A stretch of 64,000 bases of DNA. Source: Diogma glabrata. Taxonomy: Eukaryota; Arthropoda; Insecta; Diptera; Cylindrotomidae. Each line of letters opens with the position of its first letter. Position 1 is the stretch's first letter. A model generated the notes under the pieces. That model was not told the DNA's origin. It saw only the letters and a program-made list of their open reading frames with translations, and did not search any database. This document shows, piece by piece, positions 32,301-41,892 of the stretch. A program made the position numbers and the translations under genes. The DNA lies in contig OY856187.1 of NCBI GenBank assembly GCA_963693315.1, positions 79,930,796 through 79,994,795 of the forward strand. The letters are read 5' to 3'.

Positions 32301-35300
32301 TGAACATTAGATGTTTACATCGAGCGAGTCTATCCATGCTACTACATCGGGAGTTGCCAAATGGATGTCTGAGATGTTGCCATTGTAACGTCGAATTGGA
32401 CACACAGTTGCAATGTGTTTTATAGTTTGTTGTGGAGCGCCGCAGTCACACTCAGGGGACTCTGAAATGCCCCACTTGTAGAAAGAATCAGCACAACGTC
32501 CATGATTCGTTCTTATTCGGTTTAATGTAGTCCAGGTATGACGTGGCAAATCGAAACCAGGTTGGGTAGAAGTCGGGTTAGTAATAGAAAGGCCAGTTGT
32601 GTTGTAATGTTGCCAGGAGGTGTCCCAGGCATCCAAGATATTAAAATCAGTTGCCAGCAGGTTGCTGGCAGTTTTATGTGGAGGCTTTCTTGACTTCAAT
32701 CGACAACGAGTGTGGTCACCGTAATATTCGTGCAAGGGTAACGTGGTGTTGTTGGTTACCTTTTTATGTTCACGCATGAGAGCATGCGAGCGTCTGAGTG
32801 CAGGTGGAGCGATATTGCTTAACACAGGGAGCCAAGGTAAAGGGGTGGATCTGATAGTACCACTTATAGTACGCATCGTAGCATGCAGCTGGCAGTCAAC
32901 TTTTTGAGTATGTGTGCTATTCAACCAGACTGGTGCGCCATACTCAGCCACTGAGTAAACCAGACTAAGAGCAGTTGTTCGGAGGGTAGCTGGAGTAGCA
33001 CCCCATGTAGAGCCTGCCAGTTTGTGCAATATATTGTTTCTCGTTTTAAGTTTTTGTGACGTATTTTCTAGGTGGAGTTTAAAAGAAAGAGTTCTATCGA
33101 GAGTAATGCCCAGGTACTTTGGCTGTTGATTGTATTTAATGACAGTGCCGTTAAATAACACTGATAGTTCGTGTTTTGCCAGTTTGTTGTTTAAGTGAAA
33201 ACAGGAGCTCTCGGTTTTACTTAGATTGGGAAATAAACTCCACGTTCGAAAATAGTCATTCATTATCGCTAGGTCAGTTGAGAGCAAATCCTCCAAAACA
33301 CTCATGTCTTTGTTTTGAGTGGCCAGGGTCCAATCATCAGCGTAACCAAATTTCTTTGATGTTGTGTCAGGAATGTCATGAATGTACAGATTAAAAAGTA
33401 ATGGCGCCAGGACGGAACCCTGTGGTAAACCATTGTTAAGCATTTTAGACCTACTGCAGGAATTATTTAGATGAACTTTGAATACACGATTACTCAGCAT
33501 GTTGTTAATTAAACGCGAGATGGTGCTACAAGGTATTGCATTGAACAGCTTATATATAATCCCAATTAGCCAGACCGTGTCATATGCTGCAGTAAGATCG
33601 ATGAATACTGCGCCTGTTTTTAGTTGTTTTTGATACCCAGCTTCGATATAGGATGTTAGAGCGAGCAGTTGGTCAGTGCAACTGCGATTGGGACGAAAAC
33701 CAGCTTGTGCAACTGGGATCTGGTCATTCAATATCGGTGCGATACGATTGTATATGAGCCGTTCTAGCAATTTATAGCAGGTGCTCAAAAGGGCAATCGG
33801 GCGATAGCTTCCTGGTTCATTGGATGGTTTACCTGGCTTAAGTATCGCTATCACTTTCGTAGTCTTAAAATGTTTTGGTAGGTTGCCGGTTTCTAGAACA
33901 TTCGAGAAAAATTTAGTTAGCCACTGTTTTACATTTTTTCCAGCATTCTTAAGAAATTCTGGAAAAATGCCATCGTAGCCAGCTGCTTTTCCGTTTTTGG
34001 TTTGGGACAGAGCTGATTCTAGTTCTTCGCTACTAAAAGAGTTCGCATACTTCGATGGAGACGAGCAATTGCGCTTCATTTCTCTTAATTTGCGTTTAAT
34101 TGTTCTCTTATGAAGGCGATTAATAGAAGCACGAGACATATTTACTATGTGATTTGCGATGTCCTCAGGATTTATTTCATTGTTAGCACGAGTAATTGAG
34201 TTTGAGCCACCCAGTTTCCGAAGGAGACTCCATGCTTCCCTGCTTGAATGGGAAAAATCAATGTTTTCAACAGCCTTAATCCACTTTTGTTTTCTCGCGG
34301 CGTCCAGTGAGTATATTAAGTCATCAGCCACGTCTGCCTCACCACTACTAAGGTACTCCTCATATAATATATCGCTCTCTTTACTCCAGCCAGGAATATA
34401 TTCTTCACGAAAGCCTCTTGGGATGCATTTCTTTGCAGTTGAGATGATGGCTCCAACAAATCTATCGTAATTTTTAGGAATGGGTTGTATCCAGCTAATC
34501 ACTGCATCCAACTTCATCCTATATTTATCCCAATCAGCTTGTTAAAATTCCATCTAGGTTGAGGAGTAGAGTTAACGAGTGCAATTTGGATTCCTACCTC
34601 AAGAATTACTGGACGATGTTGAGAGCGTGGAAAACCTTGTAAGACAGCCCTAGATATTGGAATAGGGTTACGTTGTTCGTTTTTTGTGGAAAAACAGAGG
34701 TCGGGATTGTAATCACGTCGCCATCTTGCAGATCTAAAGGTCTTCAAGTCTTTCGCATCATATACCAGGAACATGTTGTTATCATCCGCCCAGTCGGTCA
34801 GTTGCACGCCATTGGTATTATTATTTGAGTAGGACCACTGAGTGTGATGGCTATTGAAGTCACCTGCATATATTGCTGGATGATAAAATAATGGTAGAGT
34901 AGCAGCTGGCCATCCTGTATTTGGAGGCTTGTATACGTTTACAATTTTCGTGTCCGATATATCAACAACAATAAGATGTATATCGTTGTCCGTCTGTGTA
35001 AGTACGTGCGTGCAGTTCAGGATTTCTGACTTAACATACGTGGCAGATCCATATGATTGATGGTAAATAGCACTAATTAATTTGTAACCAACAATGTTTC
35101 CTCTAGAGGTAAGTTGCGCTTCATCTGCTGCATGCGTTTCTTGCAGAATTATAACGTCGATGTCGTAATAAACAAAAACGATAAGCAGGCTACAGACCTT
35201 CAATCAATTTGTCAATCAATTCGAAAACGAAAACAAACGAAATAAAATTTAGTATAAAAATCCCCTAAATTTTATTTCGTTTATTTTCGTTTTCAATTGA

Positions 35301-38300
35301 TTGACAAATTGATTGAAGGTCTGTAGCCTGCTTTAAGAGAATATAAAAAAATTATTATAAAAAAATTAAATTTAGTATTTTATATTTTCTTTTCAAATAT
35401 CAATTTAGTTTATGAATTGATTTAGGAGTGAATAGACCTAATATTTTTCTTTGTTTCTTTTATTATAGGAGTGGATAGACGTAGTATTTTTCTATGAATG
35501 TTGTGAATGAAGAAATGAATTGCACGTGGTATTTATCATTTTAAAATTCATGTGTTTGTTAAATTTGTCAGATGAAGATAGAATTGATTCGACGTGATAA
35601 TGGTATGAGTGAGTTTATATTATTTTTCTTTGTTTTTTATTATTGTTATTTTTCTTTGATTTTCTTTGATTTTCTTTGATTTAATTATTATGGTGTTAAT
35701 GGTGAAATGAATGTTGTGAATGAAGAAATGAATTGCACGTGGTATTTATCATTTTAAAATTCATGTGTTTGTTAAATTTGTCAGATGAAGATAGAATTGA
35801 TTCGACGTGATAATGGTATGAGTGAGTTTATATTATTTTTCTTTGTTTTTTTATTATTATTATTTTTCTTTGATTTTTTTTAATTATGGTGTTAATGGTG
35901 AAATGAATGTTGTGAATGGCGTATTATTTTTCTTTGCTTTTTTATTATTACTAGGAGGGCCCGGCGTGCTTCGCTACGCTTATAAATAAAGTTTTTGCGT
36001 AGACATTTTGTTGACGTAGAAGCAATGATTTCAAAAAGTGGTAATGAGAAATGCTAGCATATAATTTTTAATTTTTCTTTTTAAATATATGAATGAAAAA
36101 TAATCAGAACTCTAGCTGATCAGTTCGGATACATGAAAAATTAGCGATCAAATAAGTTATAGATCAAATAAGCTTACTTGAAAACTTATTTGATCGCTAA
36201 TTTTTCATATATCGGAACTGATCAGCTAGAGTTCTGATTATTTTTCATTCATATATTTAAAAAGAAAAATTAAAAATTATATGCTAGCATTTCTTATTAC
36301 CACTTTTTGAAATCATTGCTTCTACGTCGTCAACAAAATGTCTACGCAAAAACTTTATTTATAAGCGTTGCGAAGCGCGCCGGGTCCTCCTAGTATAAAA
36401 TAATTTTGACTATCATAAATAACGTGTATTTCTTGGCGAACGGCAACACTGATCACCAATTTAAATCAGTTCCAGTTTAGTTCTTTTTGCATGCGCGCAT
36501 CAAATAATTATTGGTTAGTTGCGTTATTTATTTTAATTCAAAATGTCATCAGGTGAATCAGAAAACTACCAATTAACGCAAGACGAATTAACGAAATGAC
36601 GAAAAACCATTTAAAACAATTAGCGGTTTACGTTCCGATTCAAAGTTGCTGCAGTTCACGTCAACCGATAGTCAATTGTTTCGAAAATGCACTAAATATA
36701 GGGAGGGCAGGTATCGTTGCCGTATCACATCGTGTGGGCAAATCTTTTCTGAATTTCAAGACTCAGAAGTGTTTATTGAAAAGTTTACTTAGTCATAAAT
36801 ATGACCAGAAAGCCATATATGAGGAAATCGTGGTGAAAACATTAATAAAAAACGATTGCAAAGCAGTGGAGTTGAGGAGTGCCTCAGAGAATGTTTCACA
36901 AATACTCAATCGCCATTCTCGTGTTTTTTTCGTTCCGACATCCATCGAAATTGTGATGTGACGCGTCCTGTAACCTGTTATAGATGTTGTAATCAACGTG
37001 TACTATTATAGATGGTGGACAACTAAGAAAACCTAATACACTTTTTAAATTGAATTAATTACTGATGTTTTGATTTTACTGCCAAATTAAGTATATGGTA
37101 AATCATTTTGAATGTGTTTTAAATACTTATTTAAGGTGGCGGTGTATAAGAAAGCCCCAAAAAATAAGTCGTGGTTTCAAAACACATCCAGAGAATTTTT
37201 GTTTTCACTTTTGCTATTCGGACTAGAATATTGTTCAGACTAGCGCCTGATTTACGCATGTGCCAACCTGGGCAATGGCACGGGGCAGCAAATTTTATGA
37301 AACATTACAAAATTTCTTTTTAATTTTAAAAAATATATTAACCATTAGTCGACGACCAGCATAGCGATAATAATTTTTTTCAAGCTTCAATGAACGAAAT
37401 ATATACTACTGTAGCCCTATTCTGGTACATCGTGAAATAGGAATTGAGAAAACATTTATAGCAATATTTTCATAACTAGCATTCCGTGTCGCCGGAAATA
37501 ACAAGAAAATATTTCTTTATTGCATTTATTGCACTTTTTTTCAATTTCCCATTCACAGGGAAATGCCGGACAGGCGTACTGGAAGATAATAATCTTTGCT
37601 GTTTTATAATTTCCATAGCAGTTCCTGGTAAATCCACATTAGTCAATTAGTACTTCTATGTAATTTTTAAAATGCACACATTCCTCGATTAATGGGTTAT
37701 CCAAGTTCACGTGATACATTAAAATAAGGTCTATTGGTGTATTCGTGATTAAAAGAAAACTGAGAATTTAAGCGAATTCTTTAGAAGCTTGCCGACGTTT
37801 ATAAATCTCATTGAGCAAGCGGTCTACGATGACGAGGTATGTGCCAATAATATAACTTGTTACGCGCTGTATCTTATTCTTGCGTTTCATCAATTCGCAA
37901 TGTTCTTTGTCTATTATTTCTGTTCACTTCATAATATTCTTGCACTTCCAATTTGTCCATTGTTATCTCTTCGAAATTTTTAAGCTAATCACCGGACTCA
38001 ATAATATAATTGTGCTAGGAATCATAAAGGACAGCCACATGGCTTACGTAAATGTTAATCGACTTTTTTTTTTTTTTTTTTAACGGCGTTCATGCTCCAT
38101 GTAGGAGCGTTGCCAGGCTAATCAGCTTCGAATATTCACCACGGTCATTCGCAACAGCGACATAATTACCATGGCAGCCGATTTTTTTAAGGTCGTTTAT
38201 TACGTCAGTCTCCCATTGTAGTCGTGGTCTACCTCGCGGTCGCCCACTCCCTGGGGTACTAACGTACATTTTTCTAATCATTCCAGACTGTGAATCGGCT

Positions 38301-41300
38301 CGTAGAACATGCCCAAACCAAGCAATCCTATTAGAACGGATACAACCTATTATATCAGGACCCTCAAGAAGGTCTTTGATCTCAAAGTTATATCGGGTTC
38401 TATACTCTCCATCGTCTGTCTTAAGTGGACCAAAGGGTAGCGAAATCCGAAATTCGACGTCCACGCCGTGCTGCCTGGTTAATGCTGACAGAATTAGGTT
38501 GGTGTACCGGAGACAAGCAGGGTAAAAACTGCTTAGTCAATCATGGTACATCATGGCGAATTGGCGCCTTAAAACCAATGCGACTCAAGCGTCTGTTCTC
38601 CATGTTAGGGGCGGCTTGAAGCGGGCGTCTGTCTTGGATCAAGCGGCTCGCTATATAAACGTGTCAAAAGGTTGTTTCTGGTAACCTTAAGATGCAGAAC
38701 GGACCCATTCACGACAATTTGGGTTGGGCCTAAGGTTAACACCCTAACCCCGGAAAAAAAATTATTTGTTAAATTTGGAAAGCAGCTTCTTATTGCCTGC
38801 ATGAAATCTGCACAGAGCCTTATTCTACATGATTAAAAGAATGGAATTGTCTAATAAATTTAGCTGATTAAAAATGGCTACGTGCTTCATTTCGTGCCAT
38901 TAGTTTTCCAGTTACATCTTTTTCAATATATTCCAGTGCTCTAATGATAGGATAGTATTCCAATTTTCAGTCAAGCTTTTACACGCATCTGATCTAGCAA
39001 ACCAGAGTACGCCATCTAGTCGCTTTAGTCAATAAACTGTTATTATAGCTGTAGCCTGTAAGCGAGGGAGTGCATCATCTAATATTAGACGAACATTAAA
39101 ATACCTAAAATTTTGGATCAGTCTAAAAAACAAGACTCCTTACTAAGCAATTATTATTATAACTTATTGAGAATTTATGAGATGCATAGATAAATTTCAT
39201 TTTTTTATAAAGGATCTGCCGCTCCCATCTTTCTAAAGATCTGCCGCTCCCATCTTGTTTGGTCCATGCGGCCAAGATTGCTGGTCGGGGCTAGTTCAGC
39301 AATGTGCTTTCATCGTCCTGGTCAGATCACGATGAACTAGAACAAGTCTTCGTAGGGCATTTCACAGCGGGCACCTAGCAGAAATCAAATATAATTTCTC
39401 TACTCTTGAAAACGTTATTTGTCCTGGCTCAGTAAGTCTGTCCTATGATCCGGTTGTCTGATTCGACCTGGATGTTTTAAAATGTAACAAGCCACATTAG
39501 AGCCTAATTTCGGTACCAATCTGTGGTGGGAAAGTCAGCACAGATATGAACCGTATAGCATTATGCATTAAAGTCTGGAGATTCATTCATATTTTTATTT
39601 CTATAATTACAAAAATAGAGTTTTTTGGAAGATGAAGATATAGTTTTTCTGGTGAAAAACGAGTCTGAGCTGGGGACCTATTCCCAAACACATAAATGGA
39701 AATTTTGACAATATTGTGAAGTTTGTATTGCATAACATTAAAGGGTAACGGTAACGATTTTCCGAAAAGCGAGTTTTACAATATTGTCTAAATTCAATTT
39801 TGAAAATATTGTGAAATCCTTTTTTCGTAAAATCGTTACCGTTACCATTGTATGTTATGAAATACGAATTTCACAATATTATCAAAATTCACATTTATGT
39901 GTTCGGGAATAGGGTCGAGCTAAAAAGAAGTTAACAAATTCCAATTGGAGTCAAACGACTTTTCGTACTTTTTTCGTACTCTTTTCATACTTTTTTCGCA
40001 CTTTTGTCGTACTTTTTTCGTACTTTTTCGCACTATTTTCATACTGTAGTCGTACTTTTTTCGTACTATTTTCGTACGTTTTTCGTACCTTTTCCGTACT
40101 ATTTTCGTTCTTTTTTTGTACTTTTTTCGTACTTTTTGCGAATTTTTTTCGTACTTTTTGCATACTTTTTACGTACCCTGTCGTGGAAAAATAAATATAT
40201 TTGTTTATTTATCTGCACCAATTAAAAAAGTATTGCATTAATGCCGAGATTTCTTAAAAAATTAATCCTATCGGTGCTAATTCACTAATCCTTGAATTAG
40301 TGCCGAGAGTTTAATCTCGGTGGTAAGTCAAATACTTTATGAATTCAATTTCGGCACTAATTCAAAAAAAAATTGAATTAATGCCGAAATGTTTTAGACA
40401 ATTAAATCTCAGTCCTATGTCAGTTTGGAAATGTCTGCGCAGAGTGTGCCATCTAGTCGCTTTAGTTATGAATCTAAGATGATATAATAACAGTGGATGG
40501 ACATTTTTATCACATAATTAAACCATTTTTTCATTCAAAAATTACTCTCTTAAATATGCCATATCTTCTTTAAAAGTATCAAATTTAGTATTAAATTATA
40601 TCCAATAATTAATATTTTATTAACATTAACAAATAATATAACCTTCTATCTCACTGATGCAAACCAAATTTGAATTTTTTTTTGACTATAAATATAGTTT
40701 TGATTAGTTTGACTGTGAAAATTGTTAATATCTCAAAATGTCAAAAATACAAGCTACCACTTTTGTGTTTAGCACGGCAGTATACGCCACTAATTTTTTT
40801 GAAATAATAGTAAGCAATTTGGCAAAATTAATATCTATTGAATATTTTTACAAATGAAGGGTACAGGGGAAAAACAACGTAAGTCCATTTTTTTCGAAAT
40901 CGAGTTAATACTGCTATCTATTGAAGAAATACAAAAGCTTTCAGTTGGTATATTCAATTTTGATGAATATCAAACCCAGCCTATATAAATCAATATAAAA
41001 GAATTCGCAACATTTTTTTTATACCCAATTTACAGGGGAAAAACAACTTAATTCACCATTTTTTACCAACAAACGCCTCTGGTGGCCCCGGCTCAAAGCA
41101 CTTTTATGAATCATGTATATTCATTGTTTAATCCGAATTCACAAATTTTCTTGCATTTCAAAGACTTCAAACACAAAACTTCAATTTTTTTTCTCGAAAT
41201 TTGGTTTTATGGACTTACGTTGTTTTTCTCCTGTCCCCTTCAAATAATAAAGCATTGACACACACTGTGGGTAGTTTTATCAGAAAATATGAAAATTGAA

Positions 41301-41892
41301 ACAAAGTGAAGTGCAATTAAAAACGGAAATTAAGGATTTCAAATAACTGTTGCCCTGAAAATCCTTTGGATTGTACAGACTCTATATAGAATATGCACAT
41401 CAATCGTTTTCTTTTGCGGGGAAAGCGTGATCCAACGACCAAAGTTAAACAAACAAATTTTATATCTAAAATATGTAATACGATTGTTAAATTTAAGTTT
41501 AATCGTAAAAAAATATGTTTGTGAATATTTAAAATTCTGGAAAAGTGGCAACCTTGGGTGAGGCTTCGCGAGCACCTGTATATTTGAAACTTGAATAACA
41601 TCAGCTCCTGATAATTAAATTTATAAACAAAATAAAACCAGTAATACAATCAAACACACAGTTCCTACCTTTCCACCCAACTCTGTTCCTTGTCCGAAAT
41701 ATATTTAAATCCATGTAGTGTTGTATTCAAACAATATCGATGAAAAAGTGAATAAAGTCCAATTTCATCAGATTGAGATTTTTTATTAATTTTATTTTTA
41801 TTTTCTGGCAAAACATTAATTATTTTATTGTTTTTTTTAAATTTATATCTTTTTCTCGTTTTAATTACAGGAAAATCACTTTTATAGAACAT
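26302..41892 (-). CDS. ppk: Pickpocket-type DEG/ENaC sodium channel subunit
   Basis: Seven minus-strand exons (41669-41892, 29369-29572, 29149-29311, 28813-29088, 28482-28761, 26643-26829, 26302-26578) join in phase into 536 aa. The cytoplasmic N-terminus carries the family motif LFHRYCLNTTLHGFKYI. Transmembrane segment 1 follows at about 79-96 (WMILLGIAIVGVSVLCF). The extracellular part has the pre-M1 signature SEISFPAVTVCD and a cysteine-rich domain (CSIF, GLCYSFN, CISDCRQRHLIKFCNC, CSCFPECD). Segment 2, near 473-510, has WLDLIVAFGGIAGLFMGCSI, including the GxS selectivity residues GCS. Such subunits assemble as trimers in the plasma membrane and act in touch, salt or pheromone sensing. Which ppk paralogue this is cannot be said. 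Intron 1 is 12.1 kb and repeat-filled. The exon 6 donor could alternatively be 6 nt upstream. Confidence 0.93.
26830..28481. other. Intron 5 of the ppk gene
   Basis: 1.65 kb without a recognised gene or repeat family. Homopolymer A/T runs are frequent, and short open frames have no signature. Confidence 0.5.
30392..30665. repeat. Imperfect inverted-repeat element, about 270 bp
   Basis: The left arm ttataattaaaatttgctag with actaaaatttgagt reappears inverted at the right end as actcaaatttcagtctag and gaattataatttta. It could be a decayed MITE in ppk intron 1. No target duplication was assigned. Confidence 0.45.
30718..31012. repeat. GTGCCGAGAG/CTCGGCAC motif cluster, copy 1
   Basis: At least seven occurrences of (ag)tgccgagag, ctcggcac or close variants, in alternating orientation within 300 bp and separated by A/T-rich spacers with ttaaattgaa. 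A second cluster lies at 40235-40400. Confidence 0.7.
31310..31758. mobile_element. MITE with perfect 21-bp terminal inverted repeats
   Basis: The left end GTGTATAGTAGAATTTTTTTG (31310-31330, 21 nt) and the right end (31738-31758) are exact reverse complements. If the true terminus is TAGTAGAATTTTTTTG, the flanking TA on both sides would be a Tc1/mariner-type duplication. It is 449 bp long with no coding frame, inside ppk intron 1. Confidence 0.72.
32112..35169 (-). mobile_element. LINE family B, nearly complete copy
   Basis: A 3.06-kb minus-strand non-LTR retrotransposon. The endonuclease frame occupies 34514-35169 (IIVLQETHA-type start seen as DVIILQETHA, then AGDFNSHH). The RT and C-terminal frame occupies 32307-34517, 736 codons. 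It includes GSYRPIALLSTCYKLLE, QAGFRPNRSC, AVFIDLTAAYDTVW, NGLPQGSVLAPLLFNLYI, the catalytic FGYADD box and the C-terminal CDCGAP-x-HIATVCP zinc motif. Comparison with 51440-51480 shows that a one-base deletion near 34535 splits the two frames. The first 90 or so nt of coding are missing at 35169. The 3' end is ccatacgctaaataaat. Group: Jockey/I-like; the clade is not certain. Confidence 0.9.
35184..35332. repeat. Near-perfect 149-bp palindrome
   Basis: Arms of about 67 bp starting agcaggctacagaccttcaa and ending ttgaaggtctgtagcctgct are almost identical when inverted: one indel and one substitution by eye. The loop is about 12-15 nt. It lies 15 bp from the broken 5' end of the family B LINE. 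Confidence 0.88.
35490..35925. repeat. Tandem duplication of a 213-bp unit
   Basis: The block from gaatgttgtgaatgaagaaa to ggtgttaatggtgaaat occurs at about 35496-35708 and again at about 35709-35904. A partial third copy follows (gaatgttgtgaatgg). The two copies are nearly identical apart from T-run lengths. Confidence 0.85.
35951..36393. mobile_element. 443-bp foldback element with about 205-bp arms
   Basis: The left arm begins CTAGGAGGGCCCGGCG and the right arm ends CGCCGGGTCCTCCTAG. The arms stay paired across almost the whole length with few mismatches, including ctagctgatcag and ataagcgtngcgaagc. TA flanks both sides (35949-35950 and 36394-36395), as after Tc1/mariner-type insertion. 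No coding frame. The GC-rich tips stand out from the AT-rich surroundings. Confidence 0.85.
36394..37404. other. Unassigned decayed coding-like DNA
   Basis: A short frame starts MSSGESENYQLTQDEL at 36543 and stops at 36597. A second frame follows to 36960 with no recognised domain. The layout suggests the start of a broken gene or transposase, but no family could be named. At about 37245-37300 the phrase gcctgatttacgcatgtgcc resembles hAT-type transposon termini from memory. All of this is weak. Confidence 0.35.
37405..37505 (-). repeat. Dispersed repeat shared with 9793-9895
   Basis: Reverse complement of the repeat inside the hAT-like element; shared core cctatttcacgatgtacc and ctagttatgaaaa. 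Confidence 0.65.
38055..38464 (-). mobile_element. LINE family C, C-terminal fragment
   Basis: The minus strand encodes RSNRIAWFGHVLRADSQSG, then GSGRPRGRPRLQWETDVIND and LKKIGCHGNYVAVANDRGEY. This is the typical extreme C-terminus of RTE/Jockey-type endonuclease-reverse transcriptases found through insect genomes. The 3' end is an A-tail (T-run 38065-38081). Only about 400 bp remain. Confidence 0.8.
38465..38770 (+). mobile_element. Possible inverted 5' part of LINE family C
   Basis: A GC-richer block (tggtgtaccggagacaagca, aatcatggtacatcatggcg) joins the family C 3' fragment head to head and ends in a short A-run at 38755. Its composition and junction suggest an inverted LINE 5' segment of the twin-priming kind. 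The assignment to family C is inference. Confidence 0.4.
39215..39262. repeat. Short direct duplication
   Basis: gatctgccgctcccatctt occurs twice in tandem at about 39212-39230 and 39238-39256, with aaa/tctaaa between. No function apparent. Confidence 0.7.
39676..39915. mobile_element. 240-bp foldback/MITE
   Basis: The ends acctattcccaaacacataa and its inverse ttatgtgttcgggaatagggt pair. The interior stays largely palindromic (gacaatattgtgaa, ggtaacggtaacgatttt against aaaatcgttaccgttacc). No coding frame. Confidence 0.78.
39955..40180. repeat. Minisatellite of 11-12 bp units (tttttcgtact)
   Basis: About 18 tandem imperfect copies of ttttttcgtac with caTac/cGcac variants. It creates false open frames on both strands (a KKVRKKYE-like repeat on the minus strand). 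In ppk intron 1. Confidence 0.92.
40235..40400. repeat. GTGCCGAGAG/CTCGGCAC motif cluster, copy 2
   Basis: Occurrences include atgccgagatt, gaattagtgccgagag, atctcggtgg, ttcggcactaattc and aatgccgaaat in alternating orientation. Same motif family as 30718-31012. It is followed by a gccatctagtcgctttag segment that also occurs at about 39011-39028. Confidence 0.7.
40856..41241. mobile_element. 386-bp MITE with about 33-bp inverted ends
   Basis: The left end GAAGGGTACAGGGGAAAAAC, then AACGTAAGTCCAT, pairs with the right end ATGGACTTACGTTG and TTTTTCTCCTGTCCCCTTC. AAAT flanks both sides (40852-40855 and 41242-41245) as a possible target duplication. A third, internal copy of acaggggaaaaacaactta lies at about 41031. 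Confidence 0.82.

Noticed and set aside
36543..36960. Broken frames beginning MSSGESENYQ as a host gene
   Set aside because: The first frame stops after 18 codons and the next has no domain, so it stays listed only as unassigned coding-like DNA.
37789..38083. Two overlapping hydrophobic open frames
   Set aside because: They lie in an intron next to LINE C, are AT-driven, and lack any recognisable family signature.
39951..40225. Open frames with KKVRKKYE-like repeats on the minus strand and a mirror frame on the plus strand
   Set aside because: They are translations of the 11-12 bp minisatellite and have no start context, domain or conservation signal.
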